Of a stretch of 64,000 bases of DNA, positions 20,901-38,600 are shown piece after piece; position 1 is the first letter of the stretch; each line of letters starts with the position of its first letter. This stretch comes from Incurvaria masculella (Eukaryota > Arthropoda > Insecta > Lepidoptera > Incurvariidae): positions 21,619,595 to 21,683,594 of the forward strand of contig OX335644.1 of NCBI GenBank assembly GCA_946894095.1. Reading direction: 5' to 3'. The notes below the pieces were generated by a model. It saw only the letters and a program-made list of their open reading frames with translations. It ran no database searches and was not told where the DNA came from. Position numbers and translations under genes: made by a program.

Positions 20901-21693
20901 CGCTTAAGGGCTGACTGTGTTCAGTTTGATGAGGGCGTAAGTAAAATAACATCAAATTTATTAAAAAAATAACCACAACGCATTTCGTTAAACAAAAAAG
21001 TAAATATGTAGATTGATGGTCTAGCTATAATTTAAAGACAAAATGCTAACCGTTTTCTCTCTTGTTCTTTGGGTTTCTCAAATTAGATACATTTTCATAA
21101 AAGTTCATAAAAAAAGTGTGAACACGGAATATGAGCGTCAGATATGTATCGTTATAGGTTTCAAATATAGCTAGACCATCAATGCATCTTTCATCTTTTC
21201 GAAAATCCAATAAAAGTAGCAGTTATTTTTGAAAATAATAAAATCTGGTTACCCTTTATGGAACTGAATGCAATCTGGAGTTATCACATCGTTAACATAA
21301 AACAAATTGTGTTATTTTTTACTAATTTTACAGGCGTTTTTTTAGGTAGATCATTTGATGTCAACCAGTCAATATTATAGGTTTCCCGGTGGTCAGATTG
21401 GCCCTTCTCTGCTCTTTGCAATAATGATTATTTTGAGGCCAAAAACTCGTTCGATATCGACTGAACGGAAGCCGAGTGGTAAAGTTACATATAATTGTTG
21501 TTCACTCCATTCGGAGATTTTGTCAATCTCATTCATCATGGCAATTTTCAATTGTGACCTCCACCCTTTCCAATGTCAAGCGTCATAAACCTACGGAACA
21601 GAAAACAGTCAGCCAACATAGATTACATTAAACTATTAATTTCTAGAACATCTACATGGTGTAGTGTCCCAACAGGTACAGCGCGAGGAGTCT

Positions 21694-25767
<4,074 letters not shown>

Positions 25768-26040
25768 CGTTCATTCAATGCTATGGTACTAACCCGGGCG
25801 GAATTAACCCTGCCAACTAATAAGTAAGGAAGGGGACCTACAGTTTTCCGGATTCCATGGCATCCGAACGACAGCCAGTCTCAACGGTTGAAAAGAGCAC
25901 AAACACTGTTTTGAGTATACCTTTGCATATCTGCAAGAAATATGCACATGAGCTTCTTTCCACGTTTGTATGGGGAGTTGAGCGGGAGGGTTCGTCTTAA
26001 AACTATCGACCGATAAACGTATGTAGCAAACTTACGTCGC

Positions 26041-26215
26041 TTGGATTAGGGGCCCAATGATGACAACTCATAGTGGAGGGGGACTGCAGGCGTCGTGCGC
26101 GCGGTTCGACAGAACAGTTCTCCCTGTCCTGCCGCTGTAGCGGCAGCGTGGGCCGTGCTGGCATGACGCCTCAGGGTGGCCCTGTGATACACAGATTATG
26201 AGATCTGAGGGCAAA
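26041..26215. repeat. GC-rich duplicated block, copy A
   Basis: Shares catgatgacaactcatagtgga... cggttcgacagaaca..., gcggcagcgtgggcc and gcatgacgcctcagggtggccctgtgatacac with 30184-30350. On the minus strand it is bordered by an AG (tatcacag) and a GTAAGT, like an exon, but indels between the copies change the frame. Confidence 0.6.
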
Positions 26216-26623
26216 TGAGACTAAACACATTTTATACCCGCCACCTTATAAATAAAGTTACATATAGTTTGTATTTTCGAAAACCGGTATTAGCTCCTTT
26301 CCAAATCGTTTAACCGCTATCTCTTAGAAAAATTAACTTCTGCCTGTAAGTTAGAACCGTTCATCCAATTTTATTTTACTTTGTACATCCATATAACTTG
26401 CTTCTTCCAATCAATAATAGGCTAATTAAAATCACACTGAAGATCCTCATAAGAAGATTGTACAATTGTAAAATAATTTTCTTTTTGGATTCTTAGCGAA
26501 AAATTGTCACCCAGTCAACTCGGCCGGTTGCTAAGATTGTGTGTAATGTGGAAAAACCCTATACAGTATAAGTTATAATGTATAAGTTAACTAATACTGC
26601 GTGTTGCTGTGTGGCGTGGACAG

Positions 26624-29600
26624 AGCCAGGGAATGGCTGCCGCGGCGGTGGTGCCCGTCGCCGGGGACTCTTGCGAGTTTGGATCCACCAAATACTTCGC
26701 CCTGTGCGGACTTGGGGGCATCCTCTCTTGCGGTGAGTCCACAATTCACTCGGAACTTCAACACAAACTGTGAATCAATCTCACATGACATCATGCAGTT
26801 TCCCAGGAGGGGAAGACAGACCGCCTACATACGTACACAGATACTTCTTTTGTTTCTTAAACAGAATATTTTATTTTAAAATGTAGACTTAGTGAGCCTC
26901 TTGCCATGATAATGACAGATAATAAACATTATGCATATATTTTTGACCATTCTAAGTGCAATATGTTATGATACATGCATCTCTCTTTATAGTGTGTATC
27001 AATACATGCTCTTCGATTATGGGTGCTGTGAATTTCAACTTATTATATTTGTTAAGTGATGATTGAGGTGTGTTTTAAAAAACTGTTCTATCATTTAAAA
27101 GTGACTTCAGATTACATCGTATGGTATTCAGTGTGGGGTACTACTTTAAACTCAATTGTAAAATTTATCCAAAGTTTCCAATCCAAAATGCTAGCATAGT
27201 TACTGGCGCTCCTTGGTACATGACCAAAATAAGACTACACCATGGCCTTGCATTCCAATGGTGAAGGAGGAGATAACCAATGCAATCAAAAAATACAAGC
27301 AGACAGTCAATCACCCTAACTTTTTGGCTTGCCACCTAATGGTCTGACAAAACCAACTTCGGAGACTGAAACGCTAAATCCCACAAGATTTATCATCCAG
27401 CACACAATGCATGAATAAATGAATGAATAGAGCAATAATTACGGTCATTGACTTTATTAAGACGGTGAAGAAAGTGAAACAAACCAATTGCTGAATGTCC
27501 CGCCATAGTGACAGATTGCGATTAAATAAATAAAAAAATACATACATTACATGGGCAACTAAAGTTGCTCAACTTGCAGCAATCTCTCGACGTCACGGCA
27601 ACATCCAGAAACTTCGGCAACACGTGTATGGACAGGAATGAACCCATTTATTGAGCATTTAGTTGCCTGAATGTGGCGAGTAATGTGCACGGATGCATGG
27701 CAGTTCGATAAACAACTCACCGGCGACACGAAAATTATGGAGCGAAGTGGAGCAATATAGCTCCATATCCATATAGGGATGATTTCTGAAAATTGATAGC
27801 GATTGCTCTATATTGCTCCACTATGTTAAGCAACAGTTGCCTAGGAATTATTTGTCTCAAAAATTGTCCACCTTACATTGTTTACTTTACACTTTTGTGC
27901 ACCTTTACGTCTGTCGACATACATTTTGCATCAGAAATATAAAATAAACCCCCGTAAGGAAGACCTGCCGTACCTGGTGACCCATAGGGCCGAGTGCACG
28001 AAAGGATAAAAAATCTAAATCAACGTCAAAGTATGATTAAATCAATATGATCAATCACGTTGTGTGGACAGTATGGGAGGAACTCTATGCGGATCACTAA
28101 AAGTGACGTGTTTGAACATTGATTAACTCGGCCGTCTCTTCGTGCAACCGGGGCATAGAATATGAAGATTAATCTGATGAATTCTCCAGGGTTTGAAGAG
28201 AACCATTGAAACTTGTTGCAAGTAAATATTGGCAGTTTTAAACGCCCTCGATGTCATAATATCACCTAGACTTAAACTTTGATAAGACAGTATCTTCCAA
28301 TTTTGATCATCAATCTTGTAATCTGACGACACATTTGTGTTTTATTAATTATCTTTAATTTTGGATTATGACACACATTCCCATTGTGACCTGCAAAAAG
28401 TTGCTTTTTAAAGTATATGGTATGTCATATGTTTTGCCACTGAGTTGATGGGCTAGTTAATACTTCTCAATGTAAGAAATCCGAAAATTATGTTCCCCGT
28501 GGGTTTATATATATTTTTTTACATAGCATTGGTTAAGGATTATGTATTTCTGCATGTTTTTGCTTTTCCAATAAACAAAACTTAAGAACGGCCCGTAAGC
28601 TATGCTCTCCATACAAACGTAGTTTACTAATCATTTGGAAACCGCTATTCCAATTAAATTTATATTTAATATCTAACATAAAGTAGCAAATATCTGTGTC
28701 TGCATGCCTTTGGTTTTTTTTGAAAAATCCCAACCGAATGAAATGAAAGAAAAAAGAAAATCTTCATACGAATTTTGTTTCCTCTGTGGTTTGACCCAGA
28801 ATACATTTACCGAAAAAACAAAGACATGCAGACACAGATATTTGTAGCCTTATATTAGATACCAAATATCAAGTAAATTGGAACAGTGGTTTTCAAATGA
28901 TTAGTAAACTACGTTTGTATGGGAGGCGAAATTTTGTGATGTTTACGGGCCGACCTTAACTAGTCTGACGAACCCCGACTAACCGGAATCCGGCTTGTTA
29001 ATTTCGTTGCCGTTTTCAATGATGGTTAAAAAAGGGTTCTTTGATTTATATCACATAAAATGAAAGGAAAAGATGGTGCCTGCTGCACATCTATTTAAGT
29101 CAACTATTATGAAAATCACTTATGGTAGCTATGCAATAAAATTAAAAGCATCAAAATGCCTCCATCAATTATGAATTATGCCTTTTTTTTGTTATCGTCT
29201 CACACCAACTTTCGTAAATCACTATCACGCCACATATATCGTAAATACCAGCTGCAAATCCATGCTGCGAAAGACATGGTAATTAACCGACAAATTCAGG
29301 TATCTTTTGTCTTCTTTGGGTGTTTTGTTGCAACACAGACTAAATAGAGGATATGTACGGTTCCATTGTTAACGAAACAAAAGCTTCGCCGATCCTTGCG
29401 AACGTCATATCACACGGGTATTTTTAAACCAATTGTTGAAAACGATCAACGTAACGAAGAAATGAAATCCCTTTTCGTAACCAAAATATCAATTTATGAT
29501 TAGATATGATTTTTCTCTGCCTTCATACGTTTATTTTCCTGCATAAGGAACTACACTTACTTAGATTTCTAAATTTTTTAAAGATTGTTCGATTACCGCG

Positions 29601-32600
29601 GATGAAGAAGAATCGACAAGATAATTCGCCGGAAGTCAAAACACAAATAGATTTTTATTTTTATACCTAAAAAGCATCAATATAACATTATTCCTTTAGA
29701 TGCTACCACCCACAGAAAATTAAGAGTACATATAATGGTTTAAGAGCAACCTCAATCCATTCTGCTCTGAGGGTAGGATAAAACAGTAGTTTTCGTATCT
29801 ATCTGATATTTCATTGAACTTCGACCGGCCATAGCCTCCTGAGTAAATATTTACGTAGATTGCTCTTCGCTCATTTTTTAGGGTTCCGTACCCAAAGGGT
29901 GGAAACGGAACCCTATTACTAAGCCTCCGCTGTCCGTCCGTCCGTCCGTCTTGTCACAGGGCTGTATCTCGGTAACCGTAACAGATAGACAGCTGAAAAT
30001 TTCACAGAGTGTGTATTTATTTTGCCGCTATAACAACAAATAGGTAAAATAAAAAAAAATATTAAAATTAAAGGGGGCTCCCATACAAAAAACGTGATTT
30101 TTTTAAAAATCTTTTACGATGGTACGGAACCCTTCGTGTGCGAGTCCGACTCGCACTTGGCCGGTTTTTTTATTCCAAAGTTCCCAATGATGACAACTCA
30201 TAGTGGAGACTGCGGTGTCCTGCGCACGGTTCGACAGAACACTTCTCGCTGTCCTGCCGCTGCTGCCATCACTGGCTGCAGCGGCAGCGTGGGCCGTTCT
30301 GGCATGACGCCTCAGGGTGGCCCTGTGATACACTGATTATGAGATCTGAGGGATTTTCATCATACATGCACCATTTCTTAGAATTAAATGAGCAATTCTA
30401 AGCCCCGATTGCACGAAGAGACCGCTGAGTTAATCAATGTTTAAACACGTCACTTTTAGTGAGCCGCATCGAGTTCCTTCCACACTGTCCATACAGAGTG
30501 ACGTGTTTAATCATACGTTGACTTTGATTCAGATTTTTTGTCCTTTCGTGCACTCGGCCCTAAGTGTAGTAACGGTAAAAAAAATAAATTGTTTGGCCGC
30601 TCACTATTATCTGAATTTATCTATATTATGGTTTTTTCGGTCCACATTAGTAAGCCTTTAGGAACCCTGACACCACCTCTAATATTTTTTTTAGCCAGGT
30701 GCACTATACATAATTAAAACTAAAGCGTAGCATTGTTCTGAGTATATTTTAAAAAGCTGTTACAGTAAAAATATTGAAAGAAGTGAATCCTTCAAATTAG
30801 CCTTAGACAAGTTCGCTGTCTTGTCTTTTCAGTATTGTAAGCCTGTGGGGACTGTAGCACCCACAACACCTTTCATTTCTTTACACTGTCGACTTCCCCC
30901 CGTTAGGGATACAGCGAAACGAACGGGTTCCGCTCCCTTATGTAACTTCCTATGTAACTGGACATGGAATGCCAGGACCTTCCCTTTATGACCGCATCGA
31001 ACTGGATGGAAAATGTGGACAGTTTTTTAATTGCCGTTTCAACCACCTTTTCATCCAATTGAATGGTACCAACCCGGGCTGGTTTAAACCTACAATCTAG
31101 TAGGGCAGGGCTCATTAACCTTTTAGTAATCATGGACCGCTTGCAAAATAATAAAAATATTCGTACTCCTTGCAAACTCAAAATTGAAAAGTCATTAAAA
31201 AAAAAATTTTTACCACAGCATGCGGTACCACATACTTTTTTTAGACAGATCACGCGCATTATTCATTGTCATTATATCAAACACTACCCCAGGTTAACAA
31301 ACCCTGTAGTAGAGGAAAAGTTTACATGGATTCCGAACCATGGAACAGCTCGCATTTGTGACGAAACGCACCTAGTTCAACTCAGAAACAGAAAGAAAAT
31401 GGTCAATGAGCGCGGCGATTTGAACCCATGACCTCTGGCATGCAAGTCATCCGGTCCGAGAGCCGCCAGTTTTAAGAAACGGTTGATTATTGTCTGTTCG
31501 TTCCTGTAACCTCACCTTGTACGCACTGAAAGTCATGCCAAGTGGTGGCACATTCGAAGGTCGGATGGTTGAATTCCATTTCCCATTCAATGTCAGTCAC
31601 TGGAGCAAACGGGTGCGTGTTGGCTGTCCGCCAATCAGCTGAGATGACGACCGATCTTGTTGCGTACGCATTGTATAACATCTGATTGTATATAGAATTA
31701 CATTTTAATATATGTTGAAGTCTTATGCAGCCCACGGACGTCCAATATGCTTTTTTTAGGGTTCCGTACCCAAAGGGTGAAAACGGAACCCTATTACTAA
31801 GCCTCCGCTGTCCGTCCGTCCGTCCGTCCGTCCGTCCGTCTGTCCGTCTGTCACAGGGCTGTATCTCAGTAACTGTAACAGGTAGACAACTGACATTTTC
31901 ATAGAGTGTGTATTTATTTTGCCGCTATAACAACAAATAGATAAGATTTAAAAGTAATTAAAATTAAAGGGGGCTCCCATACAAAAAACGTGATTTTTTT
32001 TGTTTTTTTTTTCTACGGTGGTACGGAACCCTTCGTGTGCGAGTCCGACTCGCACTTGTTAGAAATGTTTAAGCTGCTCTTAGCTCAGTGGTGTAGGGAT
32101 AAGCTTGCCATGCCAGAGGTCATGGTTTAGATCTGTGCCCCTTTAGGCACCACTTTCTCTTTCTGAATGGGATGAGTGCATTTTGTCACAAATGCGAGCT
32201 GCTCCATGGTTCTGAATGCACGTAAAAGTGTAGGTCTCCTTCCCACTACTAGGTTGAGAGAGGCTGGCCGTGGTTCGGATTCCACGTTAAACCGCCCGGG
32301 TTGGTACCATCGCATTGGATGAACGATGGTCGAAGCGGCAATGAAAATTGTCCGTGTTTTCCATCCAGTTCAATGTAGCCGTGCAATATAAGGAAGGTCC
32401 TGGCATGGCACCTAGTTCCCATGTGGTGTGTTGGCCTCATACCATGACAGAAGATGTGGTTTTAGCCATCCATGTCCAGTCACAAAAAAAAAGGTGGTAG
32501 GGTTAAGCCCGCCTGAGTTGGTATGACAGAAGCGGCAACGAAAATTGGCCATGTTCTCCATCCAGTGTAGCCGTGCTCATAAAAGGAAGGTCTTCGCATG

Positions 32601-35600
32601 CGAATGAACTGGAATGCAGTGTGTTCGGCTAATATCATGACAGTGGGTGTGGTGTAAGCAATCCATGACCTGTTAAATAAAAAAAACTGCCTATATAAAT
32701 ACAATCACATGACTCCCCTGGGTGTGTAGGCAGAAATAATAGAATGCCATATGGTACATATGGCAACAAGGTCATACAAATAGAACAGGGCATAGAATAT
32801 AGAGAAATAAAATTCATGTTATGACTCCCGGCGAAGTTTCTTGTCGCTTGTTCCTTGTTTGCGGTGATCGCCTGTTACAGTATGGTCAACTACATATAGT
32901 TGTCCAACCAAATGGTTTTGACAGTTCGAGTACTAATCGATTAGAGATGTCCTAGGCTGATATAAATAGTCGTAACAGAAACTTGGCCGAGATAAATAGT
33001 CGTAACAGAAACTAAGACTAACCAAAAGTAGTACTTTGTGACGTCACTTTGACACAAATTTCATGTGGACGAAATCTCAAAGTAATGCAAATTGACATCA
33101 CAAAGTACTACTTTTCGTTAGTCTTAGTTTCTGTTATGACTATTTATCTCAGCCTAAGACTAACGAAAAGTTGTACTTTGTGACGTTACTTTGCATTACT
33201 TTGAAATTTTGTCCAGACAAAATGTGTCAGGCTGAGATAGTCGTAAAAGAAACTAAAACTAACGAAAAGTAGTACTTTGTGACGTCACTGAGGCTGAGAT
33301 AAATATTCGTAGCAGAAACTATGACTAACGAAAAGTAGTACTTTGTGACGTCACTTTGACACATTTTGTATGGACGAAATCTCAAAGTGATGCAAATTGA
33401 CGTCATAAAGTACTACTTTTCGTTAGTCTTAGTTTCTGTTACGACTATTTATCTCAGCCTGAGATAAATAGTCATAATAGAAGCTAAGGCTGAGATAAAT
33501 AGTCGTAATCGAAACTAAGGCTAACGAAAATTTGTACTTTGTGACGGCACTTTGCATTATTTTGAGATTTCGTCTATACAAATCGTCTCAAAATGGTGTC
33601 ACAAAACTACATTTTGTTAGTCTTTTGTTTGTGTTATGACTATTTATCTCGCCCTAATCCGTTACTGATTCGATTTATTATAACAATCGACTTTATTTTG
33701 AAGAAACTTTCACTCGATTTAACACATTGACATCATATTTTTGCTCAACAATCTTAAAAAAGCAGTATCTTCCCAGAATTTAACTGTTTTTGTCAAAAAT
33801 AAGTATGTAACTTGATGTCAAATCCATACTAATATTATAAATGCGAAAGTCACTCTGTCTGTTATGATATCACGCGCAAACCGCTGAACCAATTTTGATT
33901 AAATTTGAATAGAGTCTGGACCTTGGGAAAAGACATTGGCTGCAAAATTTTTGCCAAAATTTAAACGGAAAAAAGGGGGATGAAAATTTTTATGGGAAAC
34001 TCATATGACTTAAAATCCCCCCCCCCCCCCCCCCGAAATTAGTCCGAAACGAAATTGACCCAAACGGAGCCGGATACCTCAGCTAGCCTAAAATAAATGG
34101 TTGGAACGACTGTAATAAACGAAAACATACAAATGTTCCGTGAATTTACGGTGAGTTGCGGCGCAGGTATCACCCACACGGCGGTGGTGCCCCTCGACCT
34201 GGTGAAGTGCCGGCTGCAGGTGGACCACGCCAAGTACAAGAACGTGGTGCACGGGTTCAAGGTGTCGGTGCGCGAGGAGGGCATGCGCGGGCTCGCCAAA
34301 GGCTGGGCGCCCACATTCATCGGATACTCTCTCCAGGTACACCGACGCTTTCTAAAATCTATACTAATAATAAATCTGTAAGGGGTGTTCATCGAGTAAG
34401 TTGCTTCGTTTTCTAAAATATTTCGTTTGTAGACTTTATGTATGATAAAGACTAAATGGATGATTTTTATAAATCAGTTCTGTATGTATGTATGTATGTA
34501 TGTTCCTCCATAACTCTTAAACCGATCATCCAAATTCGATGAAACTTACTAACCGTATATGTAAATACACGGAACACAGGATATACGGAGTTATGGTCCA
34601 AACGTTAACCACGTGTTCCTTGGCATATTTGGAGCAAAAAAGGTAGATAACATTTTTTTGAAAACTATGTACTTGAAAATTATAGGTGTTAAAAAGGCCT
34701 ACAGAAAGTTCCACGATATCATGTAGAGCGATATTTTCGAACCACTCGCCCGATTTATTTGCATATTTTGTCAAAGTATAGCAACTCTGGGCGCAGTCAG
34801 ATTCCGGGTGGGTTGCCGTTTTCGATGTTGAAGGTGGCTGTGGTTTGTATTCATCATAAAACTTTGTAAAAGTAAGGAAGGTGGTAGGGTTAATCCCGCC
34901 TTTGTTGGTTTTGTATGTATGATAAAGACTAAATGGATGATTTTTATAAATCAGTTCTGTATGTATGTATGTATGTATGTATGTTCCTCCATAACTCTTA
35001 AACCGATCATCCAAATTCGATGAAACTTACTAACCGTATATGTAAATACACGGAACACAGGATATACGGAGTTATGGTCCAAACGTTAACCACGTGTTCC
35101 TTGGCATATTTGGAGCAAAAAAGGTAGATAACATCTTTTTGTACGACTGAAAAAAAAATCGTCCTCCCCATACATTTTGTGTGTAGGTATTTACAAAAAT
35201 GTATGGGGTTGACAAATTTTTTTTCAGTCGTACAAAAAAATGTTATCTACCTTTTTTGCTCCAAATATGCCAAGGAACACGTGGTTAACGTTTGGACCAT
35301 AACTCCGTTAACACCCTGTATAATTCAGTTCCACTTACGTTAAGATGTCGCTGTCGTACAAACTGAAATGCCTCGAGGCGGCGGCTTGGGGGGCAATCAC
35401 TATCTGCCTTTATTTCTTCGTTTGCTTCTTCTAAGCCACGCCACGGACTTTTTGATACGGTTTTCATTAATATAAGGAGCGATCAACGAGCAAGGATTGC
35501 GTATGTAACTTTTAAATATTTAATACAAACCTTAAGAGAAAAATGAAAACTATGTACTTGAAAATTATAGGTGTTAAAAAGGCCTACAGAAAGTTCCACG

Positions 35601-38600
35601 ATATCATGTAGAGCGATATTTTCGAACCACTCGCCCGATTTATTTGCATATTTTGTCAAAGTATAGCAACTCTGGGCGCAGTCAGATTCCGGGTGGGTTG
35701 CCGTTTTCGATGTTGAAGGTGGCTGTGGTTTGTATTCATCATAAAACTTTGTAAAAGTAAGGAAGGTGGTAGGGTTAATCCCGCCTTTGTTGGTTTTGTA
35801 TCAATGTCCATGTAGCAGTGCCAGTGCATTAAGGGTCTGGCGGCACATGCTTTTAAAATTAGCTCCCAAATGACGAAGCTCTAAATGGGAATATGTCGAT
35901 GTTTATCATTAAATCATGCCATATCGGTTCAAACGATTTTAATTAAATTTGGTAGATGGATACATAGTCCTGGACCAGCCTTTTGGCGGGTTACTTTTTA
36001 TCCAGAAATTAATTCAGACCGAAATAAATCCAACACGACATTGACCCGAGCGGAGCCGGGTACCGCAGCTAGTCTATTATAAAGTCATTCAAGGCCATAG
36101 AGTAGGAAAAGAAGGTAGTGGTGACCGAAACTCATCCTTGTAATGCACCTATCATAACCTATATGTGTAGTGCACTGTTTCCCAACCTCTTTGTATAGTG
36201 CAAAGTTTCCCAAACTTTTTGTAGAGTGCAACGTTTCCCAACAGTGCAAGTTGTATAGTTGAAAACCAAATGCATTAGAAATGCACGCATAATTTTGACG
36301 TCACATGCCGTCCAAAAAGTACTGGGAATCGATAATTTCATTTTTGGTCTCTAAGTGGTATAACTGTTTTCTTGTTTATTGCCAGAGTGTGGTATGGGCC
36401 TGGACCATGTCACGGAAAATGTTAAGTGAGGAGAGGCCAGTTGTAACGTGGGTTCCGAAAGTTCGGGAGATGAATGTTGCAAGGTTTTTATTGTTGGTTG
36501 CAGGGTCTCTGCAAGTTCGGCCTGTACGAGGTATTCAAGGTGCAGTACAACAGCATGCTTGATGAGGAGACTGCGTATACCTACAGGTACAGTTGTCTGG
36601 CATATACTTCTTTTTCTTGTCTCGATGCGAAACTTTCTTGAACTGGTTAATTTTATGTATTTAATGGATACGACATTACCGTTACCTCATTAATTTGCCG
36701 TAAAACGGCGGCGGAATGTCACGACCAATACTTTTTCAGATTATTTTCAAAATCTGATTACAATGCTTCAAATGTAGATGTCGCTGAAACTCAAATTTCT
36801 TGAACTGGACTTGTATATCATATACCATCATGATGATAGCCCAAAACATTTAATTCCCGTAGGAATTGGTGCCAAGCCACGGTTACATTGAACTGGATGT
36901 TAAACGATAATTTTACATTTCCACTTTTACCAACTTTGATCCAATGCGATGATGCCGACCCGGGCGGGCTTAACCCTACTACCGAGTAAGGGAAGGGGAT
37001 CTACAGGTTTACATGGATTCCGAATCATGAGACAGGTCGCATGCGTGACGAAAACTTATGATGGAGGAGATTTGAATATAGGAACTGTCCTACTAGGAAT
37101 ACTTCTGCCAACCTTGCTGGCCAAAGACAAATAAGAAGTAATCTCTAAACACTTGCTTTGCCTGTATTTAGGTGACTGATCCAGTAGTCTCAGTTGTCAC
37201 CTAAATTGGCGTTACGGACAAACCCATCGACTGGCGTTTTGAAATGTATGGAGAAATTGAAGAGCGTGCGCAGCGGGCGTTAAGCGAACAAACATTTGCG
37301 TGTCCGAGCTTGATTTGACAGCTTACTCAACGTTGCCGTAAATACGTCGACGTTGCCGTTTACGTCCACTCCGCGTTTTCATACTAATCGGAAGTCCGCG
37401 TTTGACTTTGACAGCTTGAAGAAGTAAAACCACAGAATATCTAGTAAAAACTTGTATGGAGTTTGGAGAAAACGCCAGTCGATCGGTTTGCCGTAAATGC
37501 CAATTTAGGTGAGAACTCAGAATTACCACTCTGATATTCCGTTGCAGTAACATACCACCGGTGGTGGCGGTACCGCTAGCCAGTTGGACAATTTTTTGTT
37601 GCGGTATCGCTAGCAGACGAAGGGTTAGATAAAAATGCAAAGTAGTTTTCAAATGATCTTCAGACTAGATTTGTTCAGAGGACATGTGGAATGGGGAATG
37701 TCATATTGGAACTGAAATGTGCATCTGTTTGGTTTCCAGGACGTTTGTATACCTCGCCGCGTCGGCCACCGCCGAGTTCTTCGCCGACATCGCCCTGTCC
37801 CCGCTCGAGGCCGCTAAGGTAAGCCCGTGCGGAGGTGTGGCTCGGAGAAGTTACCACGGTAAAATAATTCGCCGGGAGAACAGGCAGTTAGCACCTGTGC
37901 ACCCGGCGAGTTAATATACCATGGTAACGCCCCTGGTCTGGAGACCTACTATTCCGGGAGGTCACGACATTTTTGGTGACGATAAGGTAAATAAATGGCT
38001 GAATCTGGGTTAACATGTTGGAGACCAACCTTCTGATGCTAAATATGTCGGTCTGCCTGCGCAAAGTGGTTGCGTTATCTAGATTGGCTATATAAAATAG
38101 ACGCTGGTATGTACCTGCTGATGAACATACTGATTGTCTGGAAACATTAATACCTATTAAATATACAACAATAACCAGTCGGTTTTTTAATTAAATACTT
38201 AAATATACCTAAAGTTATATTTGTAACCTAAATCGCCTATAACTAAGAAATGCAATCAAAGATTTGTTCAGTTTTTGTATTGCTAAGCAAGTATGTACTG
38301 ATACTTTCATGCTTCGTCATTTACATCCATTTACCTTATCATATATATTGTTTGTCACCATAACTACTTTTTCAATCGCCTTATCTAGGTAACGCAACCA
38401 CTTGGAACAGCCAGACTGACACATTTAGCTTCAGAGGGTTGGTCTTTATCCCGTGAACCCAGTTTCAGCCATTTACGTTATCGTTACCATTTTTGTCGCG
38501 ACCTCCTAGTCTATACAGATACACAACTCATTTCATTGGCAGTCACGAGTTGAGTCTCATAAGGATCTGCAGATTCGATCTACTCAGTCAAGAATCGGCA

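Noticed and set aside
26591..26794. Minus-strand open frame at 26591-26794
   Set aside because: Antisense of the phosphate carrier exon 26624-26732.
34017..34034. Long C run as a biological signal
   Set aside because: Homopolymer within a Helitron-like element; its length may be unreliable.
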